A DNA stretch of 64,000 nucleotides from an uncultured Flavobacteriaceae bacterium (GTDB taxonomy: Bacteria; Bacteroidota; Bacteroidia; Flavobacteriales; Flavobacteriaceae), in contig CAKZOO010000113.1 in NCBI GenBank assembly GCA_937136455.1, positions 270,106 through 334,105 of the forward strand, read 5' to 3'. A program made the translations under genes and the position numbers. Positions 27,919-37,029 of this stretch are shown one piece after another. The notes beneath the pieces are model-generated. The model saw only the letters and a list, made by a program, of their open reading frames with translations, ran no database searches and had not been told where the DNA came from. Positions within the stretch are counted from its first letter, which is position 1; the number at the start of each line of letters is the position of its first letter.

Positions 27919-28503
27919 CTATAATGACCAAGCCTTACCTCCTGTAAGTTCTTGAAGATCGCCTGTAGCGATATATTCTCCAGGAATTGAAAGATAAGCC
28001 AATACGTTTTCTCCAACGTATTCAGAGTTTTTATAGGCACTGATAGTCATGCCTCTCATTTGAGAAGCAAATCCAGCAGCGGTTTTTAAATCACCCTCTA
28101 GAGCATCGGTATCACCTTTTAGAGTAGCAGCTAAAACAGCTTCAATATCTTCAGCGTTCAGTTTAGAAGCTGATGATTTACCACTTTTCTCAAGAGCAAT
28201 TGCTACAAATGCAGCCATTCCTTTTTGTGCGTTTTCATGCTGATCCTCTGTTTGAGTTTCTGAAATGTACTTGTCGATAAACATTGGCACATTTACTTCT
28301 GAAGCAGAGGGAGTATCTGTTTTTGGAATGATTACGTCAACCATTGTGGTTAATACTCCAAATTCGTCTTGTGAGAAAAGAACTGCTTGGTAACCAGTTG
28401 CAGCTTCTCCTTGACAGCTTTGTAACAAGCTGATGATCGTTGGAGTTGCTACGGCATAACCGAGGCCTAACCCCATATTTTTAAGTACGTCTCTTCTTTT
28501 CAT
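27919..28503 (-). CDS. Gluconate 2-dehydrogenase subunit 3 family protein with Tat signal
   Basis: A 194-residue protein. The N-terminus MKRRDVLKNMGLGLGYAVA is a twin-arginine-type signal, followed by a possible lipobox (LLQSC, Cys at about 30). The rest matches the small subunit of FAD-dependent gluconate/glucoside dehydrogenases (TTMVDVIIPKTDTPSASEV near residues 52-70). Such subunits carry the signal-less GMC partner through the Tat system. Its ATG overlaps the upstream GMC stop by one base (TAATG), tying it to that gene. Confidence 0.85.
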   Translation of the reverse strand: MKRRDVLKNMGLGLGYAVATPTIISLLQSCQGEAATGYQAVLFSQDEFGVLTTMVDVIIPKTDTPSASEVNVPMFIDKYISETQTEDQHENAQKGMAAFVAIALEKSGKSSASKLNAEDIEAVLAATLKGDTDALEGDLKTAAGFASQMRGMTISAYKNSEYVGENVLAYLSIPGEYIATGDLQELTGGKAWSL

Positions 28504-30224
28504 TATAGTAGTCCTTTTTCGATTTGATCTGCTGCATAGTTAGCAGCCCTTGCTGAAAATGCCATGTACGTCAACGACGGGTTAACACAGTTGGCCGATG
28601 TCATAAATGCTCCATCAGTCATAAATACGTTTTTACAAGTGTGAACTTGGTTGTATTTATTTACTACTGATGTTTTAGGGTCATGTCCCATTCGTGCGGT
28701 ACCCATTTCGTGAATACCGAGTCCGATTCCGTGAGAATTAGGATTGTCATATCCTCTAACGTTTTTAACGCCTGCAGCCTCTAAGATTTCGACGGCAGCG
28801 CTTTTCATCTCTTCACGCATCTTGTATTCGTTTTCTCTAAACTTAGTCGTAAAAGTAACTGTTGGAAGTCCCCATTGGTCTTTTTTGTCATAGTCGAGAT
28901 ACATGCGGTTTTCTGGGTGTGGAAGAATTTCTCCAAAACCTCCAATACCAATCGACCATTGTCCTGGTTTAAGAATGGCGTCTTTAAGGTCTTTTCCGTA
29001 AGCATATTCTGCAATTAAGCTTTGGTAGTTACTTCTTGAAGCTCCACCTTGGTATCCGAACCCTCTTAAATAAGAGCGTTTTTTCTTATCTCCAGGTAAG
29101 TTTTGGAATTGAGGGATGTAGATTCCACTTGGTCTTCTTCCTTTGTAGTACTCATCCTCATATCCTTCTACAGTTCCACCAGCACCAACACCTAAGTGGT
29201 GGTCCATGATGTTTCTACCTAATTGGTCAGAGTCATTTCCAAGTCCATTCGGGAAACGTTCTGATTTAGAATTTAACAGAATGGCAGCTGAGGCAATCGC
29301 AGAAGCACACAAGAATACTACTTTAGCTTCATAAACGATTTCTTCTTTGGTTTCTCTATCAATAATTTTAACTCCTGAAGCTTTTCCTGTTTTCTCATCA
29401 TAGAGGACTTCTGAAACAATAGAATCAACTCTCAAGGTAAGATTTCCAGTTTTTACTGCAGCAGGAAGGGTAGAAGATTGAGAGGAGAAGTATCCTCCGA
29501 ATGGACAACCTCTCATACAGCGGTTTCTAAACTGACACTTCGTTCTTCCTTCAAATTGTTTATCTCCTGTAATATGAGCAGTTCTACCAGCAGTGATGGT
29601 AATCCCTAATTTTTCCATAGCAGCTTTTCTCAAAGCTTTTTCAGGATTGTTGAGCTCCATCATTGGCAAAAACTTGCTATCAGGCAATTGCTCTAAGCCT
29701 AAAGCTTCACCGGATACACCAATATGCTCTTCAACTTTGGTATACCAAGGCTCGATGTCTTTATAACGAACTGGCCAATCAACTCCAACGCCATCTTTTT
29801 TATTGGCCTCAAAGGCGATATCAGACCAGCGATAAGATTGACGTCCCCATTGTAGTGAACGACCCCCTACGTGATACCCACGCATCCAGTCAAAACGACA
29901 TCCTTCTTCTTCGTTGTAAGGATGGTCAATATCATCCACAAAGAAATGAGAGTGATAACGACTCACCGTATATCCAGTTCTCTTTTGTTTGTGTTGTCTT
30001 TCCAATTGTGCTGGAGTAGGAGTACCGTTGTTTTCGATATCCCAAGGATCCATGTGTGCAGTAGTGTAATCTTCAATGTGCTTAATCATGCGTCCACGTT
30101 CCAAGAGAAGAGTTTTCAACCCTCTTTCGCAGAGCTCCTTTGTAGCCCATCCACCGCTAATCCCAGATCCAACGACGATGGCGTCAAAGGAACTTTGATT
30201 TTCGTTGTAATAAAACTTGCTCAT
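28503..30224 (-). CDS. GMC-family FAD dehydrogenase, paralogue 1
   Basis: A 573-residue flavoprotein with VVGSGISGGWATKEL as the FAD loop, the CQFRNRCMRGC cluster suggestive of an Fe-S site, and HEMGTARMGHDP with CVNPSLTYMAF at the C-terminus. No signal peptide. It is the first gene of the leftward group and directly coupled to the Tat subunit 3 gene. Together they resemble glucoside 3-dehydrogenase, which oxidises the C3 hydroxyl of sugars and passes electrons to a cytochrome. No cytochrome c gene is present nearby, so the electron acceptor is unknown. Confidence 0.88.
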   Translation of the reverse strand: MSKFYYNENQSSFDAIVVGSGISGGWATKELCERGLKTLLLERGRMIKHIEDYTTAHMDPWDIENNGTPTPAQLERQHKQKRTGYTVSRYHSHFFVDDIDHPYNEEEGCRFDWMRGYHVGGRSLQWGRQSYRWSDIAFEANKKDGVGVDWPVRYKDIEPWYTKVEEHIGVSGEALGLEQLPDSKFLPMMELNNPEKALRKAAMEKLGITITAGRTAHITGDKQFEGRTKCQFRNRCMRGCPFGGYFSSQSSTLPAAVKTGNLTLRVDSIVSEVLYDEKTGKASGVKIIDRETKEEIVYEAKVVFLCASAIASAAILLNSKSERFPNGLGNDSDQLGRNIMDHHLGVGAGGTVEGYEDEYYKGRRPSGIYIPQFQNLPGDKKKRSYLRGFGYQGGASRSNYQSLIAEYAYGKDLKDAILKPGQWSIGIGGFGEILPHPENRMYLDYDKKDQWGLPTVTFTTKFRENEYKMREEMKSAAVEILEAAGVKNVRGYDNPNSHGIGLGIHEMGTARMGHDPKTSVVNKYNQVHTCKNVFMTDGAFMTSANCVNPSLTYMAFSARAANYAADQIEKGLL

Positions 30225-30313
30225 TTGTTATAAGTGTTAGTAGGTTTAATTATAAATAGGATGCTAAATATAGAATTTTTTTTTATACTTTAGAATTTCT
30301 GCGTCAATATTAA

Positions 30314-30330
30314 TGCGTATTTAATACACA
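30314..30330. promoter_or_regulatory. Imperfect palindrome in the divergent control region
   Basis: The 163-bp gap between the divergent operons contains TGCGTATTTAATACACA, a 17-bp near-palindrome (core GTATT-T-AATAC, 30317-30327). It is placed where a repressor or activator could control both directions. No regulator gene lies in the cluster, and no perfect TAnnTTTG box was found on either strand. Confidence 0.35.
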
Positions 30331-30387
30331 TGTAGCAAAAATTACAATATATTAGACGAAACTTTTTTGATTATTAAACAAACAAAC

Positions 30388-31374
30388 ATGAAAAACACAA
30401 TGAGAACCCTAACCAAAATAACAACTTTATTCTTCCTAGGACTAGTTGTATTATTCTCTTTTTCTTGTAAAACTACTACAGAGAATAAAGCCGATACTAC
30501 TACTGAAGTAACCGTAGCACCTAAAATGAAACTTTCACTGGCTCAGTGGTCGATACACCGTATGATTTTTGAGGATAATGTAGATCCTTACACCTTTGCA
30601 CAAAAGGCTCATGACTGGGGATTTGAAGGATTGGAATACGTAAGTGCTCTTTATTATAAAGAATTAAAAGCCGCAAATTTTTCAAAAGAAGCAATGGATC
30701 ACTTTGTGGAGAAATCAAATGCCGAAGCAAAAAAATACGGAATGACCAATGTGCTCATCATGGTAGATGGTCAAGGAAATTTAGCTACAACAGATGATCA
30801 GGAGCGAAAAGAGGCTGTTGAAAATCACTATAAATGGGTTGATGCTGCAGCTGCAATGGGCTGTCACGCTATTCGAGTAAATTTATCGGGTTCAACTGAT
30901 TTAGAAATTTGGTCTCCAGCGGCTGTTGATGGATTAACTCAATTAGGAACCTATGCTGCAGACAAAAACATCAATGTTATTGTAGAAAATCACGGAGGGC
31001 TTTCCTCTAATGCAGATTATCTAACTGCTGTAATGGCTGAGGTGAATATGGAGAATGTAGGAACCCTTCCTGATTTTGGAAATTTCTGTATCCGCAGAAA
31101 TGATCCAGCAGATTATGGTTCTGGATGTGCTGATGAATACGATCGTTACGAGGGGGTTGAAAAATTGATGAAATACGCAAAAGCAGTAAGTGCTAAATCA
31201 CATGACTTTAACGAAGCAGGCGATGAAATTCACTCAGATTATTACCGTATTATGAAATCAGTAGTAGATGCTGGTTATACTGGTTTTGTGGGAGTAGAGT
31301 ACGAAGGAAATGTTCACTCTGAAGAAGAGGGAATTCTCTTGACAAGAGATTTACTTAAAAAGATAATTGATTAA
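30388..31374 (+). CDS. TIM-barrel sugar isomerase/epimerase lipoprotein
   Basis: A 328-residue protein with an N-terminal lipoprotein signal ending in LFSFSC (Cys27). The mature part is an AP-endonuclease-2-type TIM barrel (xylose-isomerase-like) with metal-site candidates in IVENHGG, TLPDFGNF, AKSHDF and GVEYEG. The start was placed at MKNTMRTL, preceded by AAACAAACAAAC; the open frame runs 21 bp further. As a periplasmic or surface lipoprotein it could act on 3-keto glycosides made by the GMC enzymes. The enzymatic role is inferred from context. Confidence 0.82.
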   Translation: MKNTMRTLTKITTLFFLGLVVLFSFSCKTTTENKADTTTEVTVAPKMKLSLAQWSIHRMIFEDNVDPYTFAQKAHDWGFEGLEYVSALYYKELKAANFSKEAMDHFVEKSNAEAKKYGMTNVLIMVDGQGNLATTDDQERKEAVENHYKWVDAAAAMGCHAIRVNLSGSTDLEIWSPAAVDGLTQLGTYAADKNINVIVENHGGLSSNADYLTAVMAEVNMENVGTLPDFGNFCIRRNDPADYGSGCADEYDRYEGVEKLMKYAKAVSAKSHDFNEAGDEIHSDYYRIMKSVVDAGYTGFVGVEYEGNVHSEEEGILLTRDLLKKIID

Positions 31375-31384
31375 TTGTACTACA

Positions 31385-32605
31385 ATGAATTTAAAGATTA
31401 AAGTACAGCTCTCGCTGATGATGTTTCTAGAATTCTTTATCTGGGGAGGCTGGTTTGTGTCTTTAGGAACTTTTTTGGTAAAAAACCTCAATGCGAGTGG
31501 AGGTGAATCAGCATTGGTGTTTTCAACTCAATCATGGGGCGCAATCATCGCTCCCTTTATTATCGGACTCATCGCTGATCGCTATTTTAATGCGGAGCGA
31601 ATCCTAGGGGTCTTACACTTAATCGGAGCCTTTTTGATGTACCTAATGTATGGGGCAGAATCAATTGATCTGTTCTTTCCGTATGTCTTGGGTTATATGA
31701 TTATTTATATGCCTACTTTGGCTCTAGTGAATTCGATTTCGTTTAACCAAATGAAGGATCCCGCCAAAGAGTTTTCCCCCATACGTGTATTGGGAACTAT
31801 TGGATGGATTATCGCAGGACTCACCATAAGCTGGTTGGGTTGGGATTCAGAAGCAAATGCCAATGCCGGAATGCTAAAAAACACCTTCCTGATGGTCGGT
31901 ATAGCATCTGCAGTATTAGGAATCTTTAGCTTTAGTCTGCCAAAAACACCTCCCAAACCTTCACAAGGAAAACAATCAATAGGAGACATACTCGGATTAG
32001 ATGCTTTAAAATTATTGAGAGATCGAAACTTCTTAATGTTCTTTATCGCTTCGATCTTAATTTGTATTCCCCTGGCATTTTACTATCAGTATACCCATCC
32101 ATTCATACACGATTCTGGACTGACAAATCCTACTGGAAAAATGGCTATTGGTCAGATGTCAGAAGTGCTTTTTATGCTCTTACTTCCCTTCTTCTTTAAA
32201 CGTTTTGGATTTAAAAAAACTATTTTAGCAGGAATGCTTGCATGGACCATCCGCTACTTCTTATTTGCTTATGGAAATGGAGGAGAATTGGCATTTATGC
32301 TCATTACAGGAATTGCACTTCACGGTATTTGTTATGACTTTTTCTTTGTGTCAGGACAAATTTACACCGACACCAAGGCAGGATCAAAGATTAAGTCGGC
32401 CGCTCAGGGATTGATCACCTTGGCAACCTATGGAGTTGGGATGTTAATAGGATTTTGGGTCGCAGGTAAAATCTACGATGCTAATTTGATCGACGGATCA
32501 CATGAGTGGAAAACCATTTGGATGGTTCCTTCGGTTTTTGCATTAGGGGTATTTGTCCTTTTTGCACTATTTTTTAAAAATGAGAAAATTGAATATAAAG
32601 CTTAA
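31385..32605 (+). CDS. MFS permease, nucleoside:H+ symporter-like
   Basis: A 406-residue membrane protein with about twelve transmembrane helices. FLEFFIWGGWFVSLGTFL at the N-terminus and IGLIADRYF match the NupG/nucleoside-H+ symporter branch of the major facilitator superfamily. In Bacteroidota this branch is often placed with Gfo/Idh and TIM-barrel genes, where it more likely imports a sugar derivative. The start MNLKIKVQL (10 nt after the previous stop) is preferred to an overlapping upstream ATG. Confidence 0.82.
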   Translation: MNLKIKVQLSLMMFLEFFIWGGWFVSLGTFLVKNLNASGGESALVFSTQSWGAIIAPFIIGLIADRYFNAERILGVLHLIGAFLMYLMYGAESIDLFFPYVLGYMIIYMPTLALVNSISFNQMKDPAKEFSPIRVLGTIGWIIAGLTISWLGWDSEANANAGMLKNTFLMVGIASAVLGIFSFSLPKTPPKPSQGKQSIGDILGLDALKLLRDRNFLMFFIASILICIPLAFYYQYTHPFIHDSGLTNPTGKMAIGQMSEVLFMLLLPFFFKRFGFKKTILAGMLAWTIRYFLFAYGNGGELAFMLITGIALHGICYDFFFVSGQIYTDTKAGSKIKSAAQGLITLATYGVGMLIGFWVAGKIYDANLIDGSHEWKTIWMVPSVFALGVFVLFALFFKNEKIEYKA

Positions 32606-32616
32606 ATAATTAAACT

Positions 32617-33759
32617 ATGCAGAAGATTAAACTAGGAATTTTAGGAGGTGGAGGAGATTCACTCATCGGAGTTTTACACCGTGTGGCCTCTTTTATCAAT
32701 GACAATTATGAATTAACCGGAGCCGTGTTTAATCCTAATTGGGAAGAAAATATCGGTTTTGCAGAAGAACTTGGAATTCCAACCAATAGAATATATAAGG
32801 ACTTTGACACTTTGATTGAAGAAGAGTTAAAACTTCCAAAGGAGGAACGAATTCAAGTGTGTTCCATATTAACTCCTAACTTTTTGCATTTTCCAATGGC
32901 TAAAAAGTTGATGGAAAATGGATTTCATGTCATCTGTGAGAAACCGATGACAAACACTTATGAGGAGGCTAAAATCTTAGCAGATCTTCAACGTGAAAAA
33001 GGAGTTGTTTTTGGACTCACTCATACTTATACGGGTTATCCAATGGTACGTCAAATGCGCCATATGATTGCCAATGGAGAATTGGGTAAAATTCAAAAGG
33101 TTGACGTTCGTTATTATCAAGGATGGATCAATCCAATTATTCACGACAAAGAAAAACGCTCTTCAACTTGGAGATTGGATCCAGAAAAAGCAGGTATTTC
33201 TTGTTGTATGGGAGATATTGGAACTCACGCTTTTAATATGGTAGAGTACACTACTGGATTGCGTGTAGAAAAATTACTCGCAGATTTAAACTACCTCTAT
33301 GAGGATAATCAGATGGATATCGATGGAAACATCATGCTCCACATCGAAGGAGGGGTTCGTGGAATTCTTCGATCGAGTCAAATTGCAACTGGGGAAGAAA
33401 ACGGATTGGCCATTGCTATTTACGGGTCTAATAAGGCTTTGAAATGGGAACAAGAAAACCCGAACAGATTAAAGGTGCTGTCGGATTCAGATCCAATGCA
33501 GATTTACACCCCTGGACATGCGTATTTATCTGAGTTTTCATTGGATGGAACTAAGTTGCCTCCAGGTCACCCAGAAGGAATTTTTGATTCGATGGCGAAT
33601 ATCTACTTAGGTGTAGCTCGTGCCATCAGAAATCAAAACCCAAGATCAGGTGAGTATCCAACAGTCATTGATGGAGTTCGTGGATTGAACTTTATTGAGA
33701 GCGCTGTGAAGTCTCAAAAAGACGGAAATGTGTGGGTTGAATTAGATAAACAAGATTAA
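32617..33759 (+). CDS. Gfo/Idh/MocA family oxidoreductase
   Basis: A 380-residue NAD(P)-dependent dehydrogenase. The Rossmann segment is LGILGGGGDSLIG (about 5-17), the EKP motif is in VICEKPMTNT, and the GDIGTHAFNMVEY motif carries the substrate-binding Asp and His. Some members reduce or oxidise C3 of sugars; in this cluster a likely task is reducing a 3-keto sugar to the ordinary sugar in the cytoplasm. Starts 11 nt after the permease and ends 1 nt before the next ATG. Confidence 0.87.
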   Translation: MQKIKLGILGGGGDSLIGVLHRVASFINDNYELTGAVFNPNWEENIGFAEELGIPTNRIYKDFDTLIEEELKLPKEERIQVCSILTPNFLHFPMAKKLMENGFHVICEKPMTNTYEEAKILADLQREKGVVFGLTHTYTGYPMVRQMRHMIANGELGKIQKVDVRYYQGWINPIIHDKEKRSSTWRLDPEKAGISCCMGDIGTHAFNMVEYTTGLRVEKLLADLNYLYEDNQMDIDGNIMLHIEGGVRGILRSSQIATGEENGLAIAIYGSNKALKWEQENPNRLKVLSDSDPMQIYTPGHAYLSEFSLDGTKLPPGHPEGIFDSMANIYLGVARAIRNQNPRSGEYPTVIDGVRGLNFIESAVKSQKDGNVWVELDKQD

Positions 33760-33760
33760 G

Positions 33761-34819
33761 ATGAAAACAATTAAAGGACCTGCGGTTTTTTTAGCGCAGT
33801 TTGTAGATGGTAAGGCGCCCTTTAACTCTCTGGAAGGGATGTGTCAATGGGCAGCTGATTTAGGCTATAAGGGAATTCAAATTCCTACTTGGGAATCCTT
33901 TTTAATCGATTTAGACAAGGCTGCTGAATCTAAAGATTACTGTGATGAACTCAAGGGGACGATCAATTCGTACGGATTGGAGATTACCGAACTCTCAACA
34001 CACCTACAAGGGCAACTTGTTGCTGTACATCCAGCTTATGACTCGATGTTTGATGCCTTTGCACCTGATGCGGTTAAGAACAATCCAAAAGCGAGAACAC
34101 AGTGGGCTATTGAAACCGTTAAAAAAGCGGCGACAGCAAGTAAACATTTGGGATTAAATGCTCATGCAACGTTCTCGGGAGCACTACTTTGGCATACCAT
34201 GCACCCTTGGCCTCAACGTCCAGCAGGACTGGTAGAGATGGGATTTGAAGAATTGGCAAAACGATGGATGCCGATCTTAAATCACTTCGATGAGCAAGGA
34301 GTGGATGTGTGTTATGAGGTACACCCAGGTGAAGACATTCACGATGGGGATACCTTTGAGCGCTTTTTAGCAGCTACTGGAAATCACAAGAGAGTTAATA
34401 TTCTCTATGATCCATCGCATTTCGTGTTACAACAATTAGACTATATTGAGTATATCGATCACTATCACCAGTTTATAAAGGCCTTTCACGTCAAGGATTC
34501 TGAATTTAATCCTACCGGAAAAAAAGGGGCCTTTGGAGGCTATAATGATTGGGGCAACAGAGCAGGTCGTTACCGCTCCTTGGGAGATGGTCAAATTGAC
34601 TTTAAAACCATCTTCTCAAAGCTGACACAATACGGATGTGATGTGTGGGCCGTGATGGAATGGGAGTGCTGTATTAAATCTCCAGAACAAGGAGCTCGTG
34701 AAGGAGCAAAATTTATTCAGGATCACATTATCGAGGCCACTCAGAAGACCTTCGATGACTTTGCGGGTAAAGCAACCGACAAAGACGAACTCAGAAGTAT
34801 ATTAGGTATAAACGATTAA
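33761..34819 (+). CDS. Cytoplasmic TIM-barrel sugar isomerase/epimerase
   Basis: A 352-residue xylose-isomerase-like TIM barrel without a signal peptide. Likely metal ligands are the Glu of CYEVHPGE, the Asp/His of LYDPSHF, the His/Asp of FHVKDSEF and the Glu of MEWEC. Gfo/Idh plus this type of isomerase form a recurrent pair in sugar catabolism. It probably handles the keto or released sugar after import. Substrate unknown. One base separates it from the Gfo/Idh stop. Confidence 0.83.
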   Translation: MKTIKGPAVFLAQFVDGKAPFNSLEGMCQWAADLGYKGIQIPTWESFLIDLDKAAESKDYCDELKGTINSYGLEITELSTHLQGQLVAVHPAYDSMFDAFAPDAVKNNPKARTQWAIETVKKAATASKHLGLNAHATFSGALLWHTMHPWPQRPAGLVEMGFEELAKRWMPILNHFDEQGVDVCYEVHPGEDIHDGDTFERFLAATGNHKRVNILYDPSHFVLQQLDYIEYIDHYHQFIKAFHVKDSEFNPTGKKGAFGGYNDWGNRAGRYRSLGDGQIDFKTIFSKLTQYGCDVWAVMEWECCIKSPEQGAREGAKFIQDHIIEATQKTFDDFAGKATDKDELRSILGIND

Positions 34820-34821
34820 TT

Positions 34822-35550
34822 ATGAAACAACTCGTATTCGCTACAGCTCTAGTTTTTTTACTGGGTTCTTGTAAGCAACAAACAGTAAAAAAAGAAGCGA
34901 CAACGCAACTTCCACAGGAGGCCTCTTACGTATCCTTATTTGATGGGGTATCATTTAATGGATGGCATTCCTATTTAGGAGGTGATCAATTAAATGGCTG
35001 GACTATTGAAGAAGGAACCATGGTTTTTGACCCTGCTTTAAGAACAGAAGAACGATCTTCAAACCTGGTAACTGATCAAGAATTCACCAATTTCGAATTG
35101 GTATTGGAATGGAAGATAGCCGAGGGAGGAAATTCAGGAATTATGTGGGCTGTTGTAGAGGATGAGAAGTATTCTCAACCTTATTTAACAGGACCAGAGA
35201 TTCAGGTTTTAGACGACGCTAAACACCCAGATTCTTTTGTAGGAGAAGGAACTCATAAAGCGGGAGCGCTTTACGATATGATTGCTCCACGACAAGCAGT
35301 AAAACCTGCGATGGAATGGAACCACTGTGTGATTCGAATCAATCACCACACCAATATTGGAACAGTACGACTCAATGGAATTAATGTGGTGAGTTTCCCG
35401 GTGCATGGTCCAGAGTGGGATGCGATGGTTTCTAAATCTAAATTTGCTAATTGGGAGGCTTTTGGAGTATCTAGAACAGGTAAAATCGCACTTCAAGATC
35501 ACGGAGATAAGGTGTGGTATCGCAAGATCCAAATAAAATCACTCGACTGA
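34822..35550 (+). CDS. DUF1080 (3-keto-disaccharide hydrolase family) lipoprotein
   Basis: A 242-residue protein with a lipoprotein signal (FLLGSCK, Cys17) and a concanavalin-like DUF1080 domain: SLFDGVSFNGWH, GGNSGIMWAV, GPEIQVLDD and EWNHCVIRIN. DUF1080 proteins include enzymes that cleave 3-keto glycosides. The product of the GMC dehydrogenases would be the natural substrate. It is about 50 per cent alike by eye to the next gene, whose ATG overlaps this stop (TGATG). Confidence 0.85.
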   Translation: MKQLVFATALVFLLGSCKQQTVKKEATTQLPQEASYVSLFDGVSFNGWHSYLGGDQLNGWTIEEGTMVFDPALRTEERSSNLVTDQEFTNFELVLEWKIAEGGNSGIMWAVVEDEKYSQPYLTGPEIQVLDDAKHPDSFVGEGTHKAGALYDMIAPRQAVKPAMEWNHCVIRINHHTNIGTVRLNGINVVSFPVHGPEWDAMVSKSKFANWEAFGVSRTGKIALQDHGDKVWYRKIQIKSLD

Positions 35551-36248
35551 TGAGAAATTGGGTCTGCCTACTAGGTGTATTCCTTGTGATCAGTTCTTGT
35601 AGCTCAGCTCCTGATGGATTTGAACCACTGTTTAATGGTGACGATCTTGAAGGATGGCATATCTATGGTGGAGGAGAGAATTTCAATGGCTGGGTTGTTC
35701 AAGACGGAGTCTTGTTGTTCGATCCAAAGCAGAGAACAGAAACCAAAAGTGCAAATTTAACCACTGATGAGCAGTTTACTGATTTTGAGCTTTCGATGGA
35801 TTGGATGATCGACACCCTTGGCAATTCAGGAGTGATGTGGGGAGTTTTAGATGATGGCACCCACGATCAACCCTATCGAACAGGGCCTGAAATTCAAATT
35901 CTAGACGATACTTGGACGGATTATATCGAGCAACGAGGAGCTATCAATAGGGCGGGAGCCTTGTATAATTTAATGCCACCTTCTAAAGTAGTTGCCAAGG
36001 GTCCTAATGAGTGGAACCATTTTCTATTACATGTAGATCAAACTAATCAAGTTGGATTTTTGGATTTTAACGGAGAACGCGTCTTGGAATTTTCACCAGG
36101 ATCGGATGAGTGGTTGTCGATGATCCTCAGATCTAAATTTAGAAATTGGCACTCCTTTGCAGCCTATAAAACAGGACATATTTCACTTCAAGAACACGGT
36201 TCCAAAGTGGCCTTTAAAAACATATATATCAAACGCCTAAATGAATAA
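35550..36248 (+). CDS. DUF1080 lipoprotein, second copy
   Basis: A 232-residue paralogue of the preceding protein with a lipoprotein signal (LVISSCSS), PLFNGDDLEGWHIYGGG, GNSGVMWGVLDD, GPEIQILDDTW and EWNHFLLHVD. The start at 35550 uses the TGATG overlap; a longer frame upstream would lie inside the previous gene and lose the signal peptide. Probably a secreted 3-keto-glycoside-cleaving enzyme with a different linkage preference. Confidence 0.84.
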   Translation: MRNWVCLLGVFLVISSCSSAPDGFEPLFNGDDLEGWHIYGGGENFNGWVVQDGVLLFDPKQRTETKSANLTTDEQFTDFELSMDWMIDTLGNSGVMWGVLDDGTHDQPYRTGPEIQILDDTWTDYIEQRGAINRAGALYNLMPPSKVVAKGPNEWNHFLLHVDQTNQVGFLDFNGERVLEFSPGSDEWLSMILRSKFRNWHSFAAYKTGHISLQEHGSKVAFKNIYIKRLNE

Positions 36249-36252
36249 TACT

Positions 36253-37008
36253 ATGAAATCGACTAAGCTAGCCTTATTAATAATCCTCTTTGTTTCAATG
36301 GGAGCATTTGCACAACAAGAGGAACCGACAAAACCCGAAGCAACTGAATTTTACGAGCCTGTACCGCCTGTGGTAACTCCTGGAAAAAACGGGTCTGCTC
36401 CTTCGGATGCTATTGTCTTATTTGACGGGTCTAATTTAGATGCCTGGGAATCTACAAGAGGAGAAGGAGGAGCGGCACCTTGGACAATTAATAGAGATGG
36501 GTCGATGACTGTTGCTAATAGAACAGGAGATATTCGCACCATACAATCTTTTGGAGATGTTCAGTTACATATTGAATGGAGGTCTCCTAAAGAAGTCATG
36601 GGTAAGGGTCAATCGCGAGCTAATTCAGGAGTATTCTTACAAGAACGCTATGAGGTTCAAGTATTGGACAACAATGACAATACGACCTATGTCAACGGCC
36701 AAGTTGGATCGATCTACAAACAAGCTATTCCTCTAGCGATGGCTTCAGTGCCTACAGGAGAGTGGAATTCCTATGATATTATTTATCACGCTCCAGAGTT
36801 TGATGCTTTGGGTAGAGTGACCAAAAAAGGAACGATGACTGTTTTTCACAACGGCGTTTTAATTCAAGACCATCACAAGATTTTAGGGACGACAGCTTAT
36901 ATAGGATGGCCAAAAAATATCCGACATGGAAAAGCACCAATTCGCTTACAAGACCACGGAGATAATTCAAGAGTGAGTTATAGAAATATTTGGGTCAGAG
37001 AACTCTAA
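36253..37008 (+). CDS. DUF1080 secreted protein, third and divergent copy
   Basis: A 251-residue protein with a signal peptide ending in GAFAQ rather than a lipobox, then a Pro/Glu-rich linker and a DUF1080 domain (IVLFDGSNLDAWES, RANSGVFLQERYEVQVLD, EWNSYDIIYH, IRLQDHGD). It belongs to a different subgroup from the two lipoproteins. The ATG at 36253 gives the cleanest signal peptide; an ATG at 36241 overlapping the previous gene by 8 bp is also possible. Last gene of the rightward sugar operon. Confidence 0.83.
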   Translation: MKSTKLALLIILFVSMGAFAQQEEPTKPEATEFYEPVPPVVTPGKNGSAPSDAIVLFDGSNLDAWESTRGEGGAAPWTINRDGSMTVANRTGDIRTIQSFGDVQLHIEWRSPKEVMGKGQSRANSGVFLQERYEVQVLDNNDNTTYVNGQVGSIYKQAIPLAMASVPTGEWNSYDIIYHAPEFDALGRVTKKGTMTVFHNGVLIQDHHKILGTTAYIGWPKNIRHGKAPIRLQDHGDNSRVSYRNIWVREL

Positions 37009-37029
37009 ACGGGTTTCATCGCTTCTTTG

